A DNA stretch of 64,000 nucleotides from Nymphaea colorata (GCF_008831285.2 NC_045141.1:20084848-20148847), one strand, 5' to 3'; counted from the first letter of the stretch, positions 35,709 through 49,800 are shown. Program-made: numbers and translations. Notes: generated from the letters alone by a model not told the origin.

Positions 35709-38700
35709 TCAGAAACCAGGGACGGGAGGGAGAGAGATGAGGAGAGAGAGACTAACCACTTTCTTGGTTTGTAGTTGTGCATAGCTTGCTTTCAGAAGAT
35801 TTCTCCATTTATCCTGCAAATTTAGACCGTTCAGATAAGATAATGGCATTGATAACACAATCAAAGACAGCAACCTTTGCTTTTTACCTTGAGATCAACT
35901 GAAGTGCGGTAAGCAGATGCTGAGAACTCTAGCCTTTTTATGTCAGACCACCTTCCAACTCCATGACGTGAGACACCCTCAACTAGTTTCGTCACCTCCT
36001 GAAGGGTCCACGATCTGTGATGCTTCCGTCTAACACCACCCTTCGCAGTCCGAACCCTGGCAGCATAGTTGACTGAACCACTTTCCGACCCACAAAAAGG
36101 TCCACAGGTTCTCTTGGGCACAACTATCATATGTTCCTCGTTCTCCTTTGAGTTGTCTGTCTGCCAAATGAAAAGAAAAGAAATTTGAAGCATCATGCAA
36201 AACCAGCTTATTTTTGTTACATTTGTACGTACTTCCAAATTTTGCTCTAAATAAACCTCACGGGGATAACTCAAGTTCCCAGTGAGGACCAACCCTCGCT
36301 GATTTCATTTTACCCTTTACTGACTCAATTAGTCATTCAATTACAACAGAGAGACAGAAAAACAGGGTTGATCAGTCCCCATATGGGACTGGTTTCCCCA
36401 CATATATTTATAGAGAGAGAGAGAGAGATAAACCTCACGGGGATAACTCAAGTTCCCAGTGAGGACCAACCCTCGCTGATTTCATTTTACCCTTTACTGA
36501 CTCAATTAGTCATTCAATTACAACAGAGAGACAGAAAAACAGGGTTGATCAGTCCCCATATGGGACTGGTTTCCCCACATATATTTATAGAGAGAGAGAG
36601 AGAGAGAGAGAGAGAACACTGAACCGTTAAACGCTGCACTACCTTAATGACAGGCTTTGCCAAGGAAATACAAGCGTGACATGCATAATTTTCTGATATA
36701 CATAGGTGAAAATGTGATAGAAGACTTACAAAAAGAGATGTGCAGTTTTTCCTTGGACGACCTCTCCGGACACGAAGAACAAAAGGCACCTGTATACCAG
36801 ATCCCCCAATAGAATCCTGCCTGCAAACCAATGCCATGCTCTCTAAGTTCTTCCAGTGTTTCTGGCCAGACGGCCTTGCCTCTGACAAGCTACCAAGTGT
36901 ACTTTTCAATGGAGGCTCCAGTTTTCTAGCGTGACATCTTGTCTTTATCTCCGATGATTCTTCAATATACCTCCGTGTAGGCTTGCGCAATCTCTTAGTA
37001 GTTGAAAATGTCCTTTCAGCATCCTCGACATCTGAAATCCCATAGTTGGTATTTGTCACTTCCACCAATCCCGTAAACAACCCATCTTCACCATGTACCC
37101 TCGGTGTGCCAACATCTGTGGATGGAACATATTACAACTAATCTTTTACAATAGGTAGAGGTCGGAACGGGTGTACAAGTAAAAAAAAAAGAAACCCCTT
37201 ATATGACCTGAAGACAGCTGCTTCTTGTCCAAGATCCTGGAACTACTGTCAAATTGAGAAAGGTCATGCAAGCCCAGGGAAAGCTGACGCTTGAGCCAAA
37301 ATTTGTCCTTCATGGTTGTATCTCGTCCAAATGTAAAGTGAAATGCCTCATGAAGCTCGTGGATGGTCACATTATCAACTGGCTGTTGATTTTGTTCCAA
37401 TCTAGCTTCAGGCAATGACGTTACTGCACCAGTTTCACCAGGCCTTCCAGCATCATCATTGTTCTTCCTCAAAGGACTTCGGCACTGAGCCTCTGATCCC
37501 AAATTTTCAGAACCGTATGTCTGACAATCATAACCCAAATGAGCAGCTGGTCCAGCGAAACTCATATCTGAACAGAAAGAACCCAAACAGCAAGGCAGGG
37601 TAAGCATGAAGTCAATTTCTCTTAGTTAAGGTTCATAATCAAGTCAGTTCACGAGGCTCACCCATAAGATATTCACAACAGTCACCTAAAAGAGGTGTCA
37701 CGTTCAGATGCTCTTGCTCGATATGCAACAAATCATCTGAAAACTGTAAAAGGAATAAATATTAGTCATCTTAAAGGAAGTTACACCAAGAAACTGCAAC
37801 CCACGTAGCTCTTTAAAATACGCAAGTATGATAAGCGGGAAAAGGACTAGTATGCTAAACTCTAAGCAACTTGGAATAGTAAGCGGTTTAATAATTAAAA
37901 CAGAAAACTTTGCATTGATCAATCAGGAAACAACATACTGATGCGCACACATTATATGGGGAAAAATAACAAGTAAAACAAAAAACTTTGCATTGATCAA
38001 TCAGGAAACAACATACTGATGCACACACATTATATGGGGTAAAAAAAAAGGTATGCTGCAGTCTATGCTATCCATAGACAACAGGAAAAGAAAAACAAAA
38101 AACAGTAATGACTTTCCAATTGAGATTGAACCATGATAGTTGGACTCTCCCAACCATCTCTGGGAAAACTCTTGGATCCAACAGAAAGACAGAGAAACAG
38201 AACACAATATAAATTCTTCTTCAGATTGGAATAGTGTTTCAGATGTGTTTTTTGAGAATGAAGAGTTTAACCCCATGTCGAAGAGCACAAAAAGGGAGGT
38301 CTCTATCCCTTCTACAAAAGGATTCTATCCGCTTTCTTTTGGTTACACATGCCTTTTGGCAAAACCAGATGGCTGTTAGTCTGTTTCTCCTTTTAGTCAA
38401 ATACCAATGAGTACTCTAACAATGGTCCAAAGACAAAAATAGGAAATGACAAGCATTTATGGGGATTGTAATGATTCTTATATGGTAAATTCAAAAGCAA
38501 CCTGCACTGTTTATTTATTTATTGCACAAAAATCAGTAATTGAATACATCAGGATACTTATCACTATGTTTTGAAACTAAAGGCGAACAGTGCGTTTGAT
38601 GCTTCCACCACTTGAAGACACAACGACAAAAGTACTTCCGTTCAGTTTGAAATCTTCTAAGTCAAAAATTACACGGCAGACATTTTTTACATTAAATCAA

Positions 38701-40787
38701 TGGCATGTTTAAAATTGATACATCCAAATATGCAAAAAAAGCCAAAAATGGCCATGCATTCATGGAGGAAGTAATGAAGTTCACGGAATGACACTAATAC
38801 CATGACCATCAACACCACCAGTGCCATTGCTGTTACTTATTTTTCTTGTTATTTATTATTATCATTGTTTTATAACTCAGTAAGATAAGCAGAGAAATTG
38901 TCATTCACTTTAAGCCAAGAAACTTTTGAAGCAAAAGAATTCCCACAATTGATCACTGCAAGTTGTGGGTTCATAAACTGACATCAGGCCTAGGTTTCCA
39001 GCTGGCAGCTTCATTAAAGAACAAAAATAATACAGCATAAGCCAAGGATTTACTAACATTGGAACTCTCACACATTTTAATATACCTAAGAACTATTCAT
39101 GTGTGTAAATGCATCACTTCATGAAATCTTAACTGAAAATTTTTGCCCAAACTCAAATAAGGGACACTACAAATTTCAGGTTAATACCTCAAACTTTGGG
39201 TTCAATTCTTGGTCTACCCGTGTTGCATCCAAGTCCATGGTACCTGACCAAAAAAATATAATAGAAAAGCATATAAGACAACGTGAGTACTAGATTAGAT
39301 GCCATGTCATGCATCGCCAGGATCTACAAAGACGACAACTACGTTCATTATCCAAAAGTAGCACAAAAGAACCTAGTAAATGTAGTGATCATAGACATCT
39401 ACATTGGCACTTATTTATTTTTAAATGTCATAACTCATGACGAAACCATTTTCCTTTGGCATTACTGAAACACAAGAATGATAAATGCCAAGAACAATCA
39501 GAGGCAACTAGTTGTGCATGCATCCTTCGTATCTGAGTGCATTATCAGTTATCAGTTAGTTGCAGCTACTTGCAGGCCAAACCGCAGACTGCACTTAAGT
39601 TATCTCCTGAACATATTTGAGTGATAAACAGCTCAATAAGTCCAAAATATATACATACAATTGATGGGCCACCAAATGACATCTACAAGTTCCAAGTAGT
39701 TTTAGGTAAAAACTAAAAAATCAGATAAAGCCATTGCCAAAGTGTGCTATAAAGAGTGCTTCTTGTGCTTTGTAGCATAGGCACAATTAAAAGATTTAAG
39801 AACCCACGAATAGTGCAAATGGGAAATGGTGTGTGCCCTTGCATTACAAACCACACCTCGCAAGTGAGATGCACATTATATTTCTTTACTAAAACTTAAA
39901 AGGTGTTGCTGATGACGCCTTACCCTAACTCCCTAAGCCTTATCCTCTCCTCCTGCAATCCTCCTCACAAGGTTGACCAGTGATGGAGGCAATGAATAAA
40001 GGCCAATGATGGGTGGCAACAGATGATAGCAGCAGGATATGAATTCCCCCCCCCCCTACCATTCAATCTATAGTTTGTTGACATGTGTTTATTGAAACTA
40101 CTAGGTCAATTGATCTGACGGAAGAAAAGTCTTCTGACAAAAAAGAGGACGCTTATGTAGAAGAATCTTGCTATATTTGTCCTGGTTGGATTTTTATGTT
40201 TTATTCTACAAAACTTTTCAGGTGATTTCTCCCCATATTTTCCTTTCAAACTCAATAAGCAATCACTTTGAGATTTGACTTATGTCTAGCTGTCAAAAAT
40301 GAACTTCAACTTGACTCCGTATTGTATGGATAAGGTTGCTGATAGCTTGTCAGACAAGATATAGAGTGGAAGATCGGCTTGTTGTTTTGATTCTTAATTG
40401 ACTTCTCTTGCTCAGACAACTTGACTGTGTTGTTTTGATGCTTAATTGACCGTCTTGTTGTTATACCGAATGTCTTCATCTCCGAACATTTTAACCACAA
40501 AACAGCCAATACAACAGGCATGAAGATCGATAAGACGATAACCTAAGTAAGTAATCCATGTACAAGCCAAAACGGCTTTTTGCTCAAAGTATGCAAGCAT
40601 ATTCCATTCAATGCATGATAGCATATTGTGATGTCTGGGATCAGCAGATAGAAATACTACCATCGAAGTGGCTACAAGGAAAGTCTTCAACTGATAGGCA
40701 CTTATTTGGATTCTCCAAGTCTGTGGTGAGATTTTCATATGTTTTGACCTCATTCTCTGAATCCTCCAGCACCCTTTCTACATCCAT
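35709..40787 (-). CDS. TRF-like (TRFL) Myb/telobox protein
   Basis: Plant TRF-like family; the Myb-type domain of this family can bind telomeric or telo-box DNA in the nucleus. Coding exons (minus strand): 40787-40661, 39243-39188, 37743-37662, 37567-37208, 37115-36730, 36160-35888 and 35813-35709, in frame throughout, about 462 aa. Seen: acidic N-terminus (MDVERVLEDSENEV); basic motif KRLRKPTRRYIEE (249-261); AT-hook-like RRGRPRK (325-331); a C-terminal Myb with tryptophans W388, W408 and W431 and the telobox motif VDLKDKWRN across the last intron. The third exon has two in-phase donors (37662 or 37686). The last exon may instead be spliced after QTKK; read through, it ends 17 codons later in a Ser/Leu/Pro stretch that looks unlike typical family C-termini. 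The start lies in the exon after a spliced leader. Confidence 0.87.
36251..36604. repeat. 177-bp tandem duplication in a TRF-like gene intron
   Basis: 36251-36427 and 36428-36604 are essentially identical, starting ATAAACCTCACGGGG and ending in TATTTATAGAGAGAG. Each copy ends in a GA run, of 9 and 13 units. Both lie in the intron between coding exons 5 and 6. Confidence 0.95.
36590..36615. repeat. (GA)n microsatellite
   Basis: 13 AG units ending the second copy of the 177-bp duplication. Confidence 0.9.
37904..38059. repeat. 78-bp tandem duplication in a TRF-like gene intron
   Basis: AAAACTTTGCATTGATCAATC and about 40 further bases occur at 37904 and again at 37982 with one clear difference (GCGCACAC against GCACACAC). 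They lie in the intron between coding exons 2 and 3. Confidence 0.9.
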
Positions 40788-43613
40788 TTGTTTGTCCTGT
40801 CAAAGCATTTAAACTACCAAAATCCTGGCCAATTTCACAAGAATAAAGATATTTGAGAAAATCTACCACCTAGCATCTTGAAAGCAAAAACTATGATATG
40901 TTGCATCAATGAGATAATACACAGCATATCATGACAATCATATATGGTAAAATTTCATCAACATAAATGACACAATATCAAATGCTAGCAACCCCAAGAG
41001 CTAACCCAAGAAAATGTGTGAAACACAAAAAATAACATGACACCAATTTTCACAGAAACCAAAAAATATTTGAGTACCAATAACCAACCACTGAAACTCT
41101 ACAAGGAACAAGCTCTGGTGAAATAATCAAAGAGCATCTCAGATAACAACAATAATACCGGACATACACTAACATCATGAGTTGCTATCTCTACATACAA
41201 ACATACAGCAGACATTTAGAACACCACATTTAAAACAAAATCTGTGTCAGGTTTTGACTCCACAGATTAATGTATATCTTAACAAGACAATTTTGCTTAT
41301 TAAAAAAAAAGTTCAAGAATCTTGAAGCAAAAGGAATGTCATCTTAGAAAATAGCAGCAATGTCAACAGAAAAATAAATGAGACTATTTTCTCATGCACG
41401 ATTTCATATTTTCTGTAATATTCTTATTCTAAAAAAAGAGCTACTATTTTTAGCTTGAAATAAAAATATCAACAAGCATATGAAAAACAATTGCCAAATA
41501 TCATTTCAGAATTAAGGGAATAAAAAAAAAAGAGGCTTTTCATGAAACATCCCAAGCAAACACAACATCCGTCCTCACTATACAACTGAGCAAATAAGAA
41601 CTTTTCTCCACAAGACACAGAACTGAACAACTTTCATGTAATACATTCTGAGGAAAAACGAAGACAACTACAATAACTACTTGGAAAAATAATTAGCTCG
41701 GTTGAAAATACATCCACATTTGATAACTAAAATATGAACAACAAAACAGCTAATATCATTCCCACATAGCCTACATATAAACAACAACAATCAAATGAAA
41801 ATGCATATGCTTACATTTTCATTCTTTGGGTTGCAGAAGTGAAGGATAGCTTCAACTTAATAAAAGGAAGCACAAAAAAACAAACGATTTTGATATGCAA
41901 TCAGAATTTTAAAAGTCTCTTGGAATAACTTGCTTCGAGTAGCTGCATTAGCTGGGGACCCCAGGATCCAACATATTGCCATCAAACCAAGTTCAACGTA
42001 TGCAGCATAGTCACAAATATCCACAATAATTTCAAAAAATCACATTTTTATCAAGTAGAAACATATGCAACGTTTTTAACACGAAAGTCCCAAAATATTT
42101 TCAAAACATCACCAAAAAATATTGTTGGCAATATTATCACATTTCCTAAAAGTCTTTTTTAATGCAGTTGCAGCGTCTGTTTCCATTTTTGAATTTTTTT
42201 CTTTATTTTAGGTTTTCAAAAACTATTCTAAATCTTTATCAATAAACAATTTATATACCTTTTATTTTTTAATTCATGACATTTTGCCTGAGGAAAACAT
42301 ATTTGCCACTAAGATTTAGAATGACTCCAGGACATCTTCTCAAGAACCTAATGCCTATTGGACACTGTAAGTCTTGGACAAGGCATATATAGTGACCCGA
42401 TCTTTTCCAACTAACAATGTTAATGGATGATGTCAATATATGACAGACAGCTGGTGGTTAAGATATAAGGATGCGCTGCGGGTCACATGACGAATTGAGA
42501 GGGGAAAAAAAAAAAGAAACCAACCAGATGACTCATAGAATCCATATTTCTTATTCTCTAGCAAAATTATGGAAAATGGAGAAGCTAGGAGCGGTTAGAG
42601 AGCACTTTTGCGAATCAAGGTGCAGGAATAACTGATGGAACTTTTTCCTGAATGTTGAAACAAATATCCTCAACATCTCAGAAGCTAATGACAAATCCTT
42701 TGAATACAACAACAAGCCAAATCTCTCAACTATATATTTCAGAACTCCTATTTCTACTAAATTTGTAACCTATTCTGTCATGTACCCCATTAAAACAGGG
42801 CGTAGAACTGCATAGAAAACAATGTACGGTACCAAGATCATTTAAAGTGATGTATACAAATTTAACTAGCTTATCACGCCTTGAGCACCTAGTGTGATGT
42901 TAAAAACTTAAAACACTGATTCTCGTCCTTCACATGAGAAGACAGTGGAAGCACTAGTAGCAGCAGAAGCATATGAGGCAGCAACATCACAACCACGATC
43001 ACCAGTAACGGCTGCAGTACCTAGCCCCATGTTCATAAATAAAGATGGAACGTTCGCGGTGCACTGTAGGAGAACTGAAACACCTCTATACCTCGAAAAA
43101 AACAGGTGAAGTGTCTAGCATGGGATGAATCTTAACAATAAGCAAAACAAAAAGGTAAAGCTCCAATCACCCATCAAAAGAACCTCAGTCGCCATTTTCC
43201 GGAGCTCAAAAAACAAAATAGATAAGACATAATGACAGTTCGACAACCGAAAATAGCTAAAAACCAGAGAATCGAAGGGATATGGTAAACTCATTGCATT
43301 ACGAAATACCACCAACATGTGGTAAACGAGAAAGCAGTTCATGAATTCACAGTGAAACTACTTAAAGTGTGGAAACTTCAAACAGGAGGAACCGCAAACC
43401 AAAAGGAAACACAAGAGCTTAACTTCCTACCTGATCGTTCCCAAGAATCCCAGAAAACAAAAACTAGGAAAGACCTGAAAAAAAAATTACATGAGAGAAA
43501 TGGCCAAAGAGAAGAAAAGGAGCTGGAAAAGTCGAAATCAAAAACAAAACGACAACTGAAAAGGATAAAAAACAGACACGGGCACGACCTTGGAAGAGAC
43601 CTTCACGCTTACC
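40788..43613 (-). other. Leader segment (40788-40796) and probable leader intron of the TRF-like gene
   Basis: The ATG exon begins at 40796 after TTTGACAG, leaving 9 nt of leader. The minus strand has a strong donor TTCTG|GTAAGC at 43613/43612 at the end of a GC-rich stretch, which would be the first exon. The intervening 2.8 kb is AT-rich and shows no gene. Confidence 0.55.
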
Positions 43614-43900
43614 AGAATATCTTCTTTGCAGTTCCGACGTCCGGCCGAAAGAATAACGGAACCTTCGCCGAGAAGCAACGAGGAGACCGGAAGAGAGAGA
43701 GAGTCAGCCGCCTTTCTACGTCTCGGCTCAACGGACGCCAAGTGAGTAAAAAAACCACAGGCAAAAATACTCTACCTGGAGTCCGCTTCTTTCCACTTCT
43801 GTAAGGACACGTGGACCCCTCAGAAGGCTCTGCGCTGCCGTTTATTTCCACAATAACGTCGCTGCAACGGCGCCAACACTTCCCTAGGACCGGCCGCTTC
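43614..43900 (-). promoter_or_regulatory. Predicted first exon and core promoter of the TRF-like gene
   Basis: A GC-rich stretch upstream of the donor at 43613 carries a perfect G-box CACGTG (43808-43813), about 195 bp from the donor. This matches the arrangement at the SWIM gene. The transcription start is not resolved, and the upper limit is arbitrary. Confidence 0.45.
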
Positions 43901-44378
43901 TGAGCGGGTAGGATCTCACTCAAATTGAGTTATCCAGACCCGACATTGCAGAAACCGGGTCATTTTCAGTAATTGGGTCCGGTCAACAAAACCCAAACCA
44001 AAACGACTTTACATCCAAAGGCTTAAATTGGGCCCTTCTTATCTGACATTTTGCAAAAATTTTAAAAAATTATTGATTATTGAAACTTTCACTTAAAAAA
44101 AATTATTTATTGGAACTTTCGACATAATGATTTATGGATTAAGGATGCACATCTTCAAATGTATTCGTTTATATTCAGTATTTTAGTATTTTTATGTGCA
44201 TTTGATTATATTCAGTATTTTAGCATTTTTATGACTCAAATTTTGTACCTATTATGTATAGAGTTGACGTTTCAAAAATTCAAAATAAAAGTTAACCACC
44301 AATAATTATTACATCTAAACATCTATCATCATACCATGTTTTGTATAATAAAAATACAATCTTTTATAAAAACATAAG

Positions 44379-44427
<49 letters not shown>

Positions 44428-46819
44428 CTTTCATCAAACAGGTAGGTTCTGAATCTCGTTTCTCAAATTCTACCCAAAAAAAAATACGCACCTCTTAGAA
44501 GGCCAGCAATTCCTGGAATCGGGTTTCTCAGATCAGACGTAAAAGTCCATATGAAATGCTAAACCCGATCCGTTTATTCTCCCTCAAGTTTGAGTTTTAT
44601 CGGTTCTGGTATCAAGACGCACCTGACCCGACCCGTGCTTTTGTTGCAAGGCCCAGGCATTGCGGTTTGAGGCGGTGGTTGCCCGGCGTTCCGTGGCCGT
44701 TGGGTGGGATCCACTGTATCTTTTCAATGTCCCCAAACCACGAGAGTTTCTTGCGGATTGGACCGGATCCGATGAAACCCGATATTGTTCCTTTGCAAAT
44801 CCTTTCTCTCGAATCTTAAATAAATAGTTGAATCTAAGTATAATTATATAGGACAGTTTAGTCACTGCCTCATAACTAATTCAAAATTTGTTGTCCCATA
44901 ATCCAGATTTGACGGAAGCTGTCAACACGGGATTTCGAATCAAATTATGGATTTAAAAAATCAGGAAATCGATCCAAATGGAACTTAAATTGAGTTGAAT
45001 CATTTGTTCGGACAACTTAAATTCTTGTAACATGGAGTGGCGGAGGCTTCCCGTTTTCGTTTTAAGTTTTTTGTTTCCATTTGTATTAAAAATTAAAAAA
45101 AGTCCGGCCGTTTGCAAATTATATTGTTTCCAACACAAACTGTCAATGCCAACACTATCTAATATGATAATAAGCAAACTGCTCTGAGAGTTTGCTAAAG
45201 CCACTATAAACCATCGCTACACCATAAACCCTATTTTTCTCTTCTTTTCTTCAAGGGTGTTGGATGATTTGGAATTTCAAATCAAAAGTAAAAATTCTAG
45301 AACCATAATTCTTCTTCGAACTGAAATGAAATCAAAATTCCAGGTTTTAATTTCATAATCCCCGAAACAAAATTACCCTGTTTGTTTAGTAATTCTAATT
45401 ACTTAGAAAATGAGCATTTTGCCCGTAACCATATTTCCAATTTATCGTCTCTCTCTCTATATATATATACTATATATATATATACATACACACACACGCG
45501 CACGCGCACATGAGATGTGGTCGCATCTGAAATGTCACGGCAAAGGGAAAAAATGACAAAATGTCAAAGGTGTTAACGTGACCGAGTATGATAGCACAAA
45601 GAAGAAGGACCCGAAACCCAAATGGCACATTTAGGACGCCAAGAGACTGGGGGGCAGACAGCTTCATAAGAACAAACCTTAAAAGTGAAAGAGGCCAGTG
45701 GAATTAATGGACAGAACAGGCAGGGCAGAGAGGATTACAGGCCAAGAATGGGTAAGACAAAATGGCCAAGAGGGAGGATCGATGATCGATGTCATAGAAG
45801 AGAGAGAGAACGAGAGAGGATTGCACCATCAAGAATGCCAAATTAGACATAGACAGGCGGATGGAAGGCCAACAGTCAGGATCAGAAGAGAGAGTCGCAG
45901 TATAGAATCCAATTTATCGGACAAGAATCATTTCGTAAGATCTAAATAAATCAATGAATCTTTACACCATGAAACACGGCCGTCCATGGAAGTACTTCAT
46001 AGACTTCGAACTTCCAGAGCGGTGAACCAGAAATAGAATTTGATTCCAAAGTCCCGTTGTTGTCCAAATAAAGCATGCTTGCACCGCTGGGCAGCAAACA
46101 TGCCATTCTGCATGGCTTTGCCAAGTTCGTCTAGTTAATGCACTGACCGTCGAATGTTTTTTTTTCTGTTGGCAAAGCCGCAGGATCATCTGCAGAGACA
46201 TGCTAATGACAGATATCCATAACGCCTTTAGTCTAAATGACGCTCTTTTAGTATACACTGTTATTTCTTTTTCTTTTCCTTTCAGAATGATCATCTGCTA
46301 AGAAAAATTTTCAGGCACGTCATTTGTTGCAACTTGGCATATATTTGCATGTTATGTATACATATTTCAGAAGACCATTTGCTCCTGAAATTCATAAAGC
46401 TACAGAGATCGAGGATGAGAATACAACAAATTTTGTTAATTTGTAAGGGTTGAGGTCGAAAACTCATAAAGTAGTGCTTGAAAATTTTGGCTCCCCAGGT
46501 CTGACGCCTGGTTCACGATTTCTGTGTTGATAGCATGCAAATTACCTCTTTCATCAACTTCACAGATCATCAACGGTATAGCACCTCCTTACTTTAGATC
46601 TCTTCCCGCCAATGGTGCTCCTATACACCATATCATTAATCCCAGAAGAATAAGATGGTAGGAATGGACGCTAGAGTTGGAACAGTTCGTTCTAAAGTCA
46701 CAGACAGAAAATCGGTATCACACCAACAACTGATAAGCATAAAACAAATGGGCTAAGCATATAGATTTAGCCTGTGACTGCAGATTATTACCTCATAAAT
46801 TGGATACGGGATGCAGAAT
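43901..46819. other. Intergenic region between the TRF-like and GET3 genes
   Basis: No recognisable gene. It contains a long (TA)n tract (44381-44423), a second TA-rich run with CA/CG alternation (45463-45508), and a GA-rich patch near 45800-45816. An open frame of 110 codons at 45962-46294 on the minus strand has no family resemblance. The 3' UTR of the GET3 gene should lie just below 46820. Confidence 0.6.
44381..44423. repeat. (TA)n microsatellite
   Basis: About 21 uninterrupted AT units. Confidence 0.95.
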
Positions 46820-49800
46820 TTACTTCCAAACTATTTCAGCCATGAACCTTAGAGCAGGAACACCTCTGATCTCAACATCAACCAGTGGAGCTTGAATTAA
46901 TTTCAAATCCATGAGCTCTGGATCAGTTTGGATCAATTCAAGGGCACGTGTTTGATCCTGAAATAGCAGCATATAGATAGATTAATCATAATAGCTTGTC
47001 CCACAGTTGGCCCAAGTAGACACATGCAAATACAAACACTATTCACTAGATTGTGATAGTCATCAGAATTAGACTGTCATAGTCATCAGAACTGAGGAGT
47101 CATTCCCACACGTCTGAGTGTTCCAACTTCCAATTAATCCTGCAAGACTCACATGCCTCCTCATATGTTACAGCCATGTCCAAGACTTGAAGATAGCTGT
47201 CATACCATTTAAATGGCGTGTTTCAAAATTGACTGCTGTGGCAGATACCAACCAAACCCCAACCTTCTTTGACTCAGCACTCAGAAAGAGCTATAGGATG
47301 CAAGACAGTAACTATGTGCAGGCATATACGAAACTTATTACTATATAATATATACCTCCCACACATGGGATAAATCTTGAGCTGTCTCCATGAACATGAG
47401 GTTATCAATTTTGGCCACAAACAAAGCATGTTGTTCAAACATTTTAAAGTGCCACTACAAGCACATGTTGGCTAGACTATCAATCAAACGGATCAAAAAA
47501 CATGATAACCGAATCCTTCATTCGAATATATTTCATATGTATAAAACCATGCAATAGTAGTCTGCGATCATCTCTTGGTAAAATTAGTTGAGAATTGCCA
47601 TGCTTGAACTTACCTTCCTTTTCATAGCACAGAATTTGCAGTCTGATGCAGATTGGGGCAAAAGCTGATTGACAATCAGCCTCTTTACGGGTACATGTTC
47701 CTTCTTCAGTGATGCTCGCAACCTTGACGACTCATTAATGGCCATAACCTAATACAAGGAGAAACCCACGTACGTAAGAAAACAACCTATAATTGCGAAA
47801 AGTGAAAGAACACAGCTGCAGGAAAAGGATACAAAAGCACAAGCAGAAACATTTACACTTCCAATAGGGATACAAACAATTAGAGGACTAAATTTGTTCG
47901 GAAAGTTAAAAACCATCTTCAAATAGAAATGCTAAGCACTGAAGCATTTTACTCAAACATGCAAAGGGAACCCCATAAAATCATAAAAATGGGTCCAACT
48001 CATTGAATTAATTCAATGGAAATATTGAAAGATCTTTTTAAATTTCAGTTTAAAACTTTTAGAATCTCAAGTAGGCATTTAACTAGTTCCATCTACACCC
48101 TAACTAACCTTCTAGGGTACTACCCTCCCAGGCACCAACTGGTAGTACCGATCACTTATAAGAGAAGCAGCATGGTTAGGAAACATGGGAACTGAAATGG
48201 AAGTGTTCAAATACAAGGTCCACATGAATGAGGAAAAGAAGCAAAAAACAAAGATGATAAGGAAAGTAGCAATTTCATTGAACGTGAGATGCAAATAAAG
48301 AAGAATATTTAATGTTAAATGTCAGAATTAAGAAAATATATAAAGTCAGACAGACACAATCGGATATGTAATAAATACTAAGAGATTTAGGGGGACTAAG
48401 CTAAGCAAAGAAAGCAAAATAATAATGTGATATGGTAGAACCCAAACATTCACAACATGTCCATGCTCAAACAGATAAAATCAGTCGCCATGTGATAATG
48501 ACAAAGGAAGATACAGAAGGCTACCGTTGGAATGGTTACAATGACAAACTCTGTAGAATCTGCATCACGAAACAACTCTCGCACCTTTGCCATTCTGTCT
48601 CTCAGCTGTTCCAACTTGTCAGACTGCAAACAGGAAATAGCAGGCATCAACAAGAATTTTGGTGCATGACATAAAATAAATAATTAGAAAACCTTACAGC
48701 ATTATCTTGTGCTCCTTCCTGTCCAAACACAGATTTAATAGCTGATGTTGCTGATGCCAACTTCTGCTTTAGCTGAATTAGAAATGCCAAATGTTACACA
48801 TAGAAGGTGAACATTACAAACCATGTAAGTGCTTGATAAACAGAGATGAACTTCAGCAACCAATGCCTGTTATTAAACAAAGGCATTTTAATATGTAAGA
48901 ATATTTTGAAACTAACTCCACAAAAGTATAATTTTGTCAGAAAATGGAAAATGTCCATTCAATTTCAAGCACTGTGTTCAACATCGAAAATATGTTAATG
49001 ATAAACTGTAGATAACCATTTCAACTACTATTACAAATCACGTCACCAGTATAACTTAGACATTTTCTCCTAAAACAACCACAGGAAAAGCAGTTCAGCA
49101 GAATCAGCACACACCCTACAGAAACAAGATAAGAAGTAGGAAATAGATTGAAGAATAAGAAGTCTAACACATTTTCACACAAAATTACTATTATGCCTTT
49201 GATGCTCATTCTCGTTGCTGATATATATATATATATAAACTATAGATTTTGCTATGTGATCAGATACCTAAAATGGCCATGTGCCTGAGAACAGCTTGAA
49301 GTGATATCAAGTTATAGGTAATACCTTCAAGATCTTTCCGATTGATGCATCCAAAAAGTCTGGCAGGGAAAGGAGGCGAAGAGTATGACCCTGTGAAGCT
49401 CAGAAGGACAATGGTTTAAGATCTCATGGACTTAATCATGAAAATCTTGTCTAAGATATGTAAGAAAAATTACAAAAGGTTGCCTAACATTAACACATAG
49501 AACGAACCAGCACTCAAATTTTAAAAGATAAACAAATAAGCACTCAACTTTTGAGAGAAATTCTTAACAAGCTGACTACTAACAGAAAGCATCATTTTTT
49601 GACATAAAATGACAAAAGAAAATCCATTATTGAAGACAAAAACATATTTCAACAACTAAAGGAAGTGTGGTTCCTTACAAGGAGCACTTCAATCTTTTTA
49701 TATAAAAAATTATTGTTTTCAGTCAGTAAGCAGCAGTTTGAGAATCTCTCAAAAGTTCAGATCTACTTGTTAACTTTTAAAAGTTAACAAGTGATGTTGT

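Noticed and set aside
45962..46294. 110-codon minus-strand frame
   Set aside because: No known motif and poor context; it lies in the region expected to follow the GET3 3' UTR.
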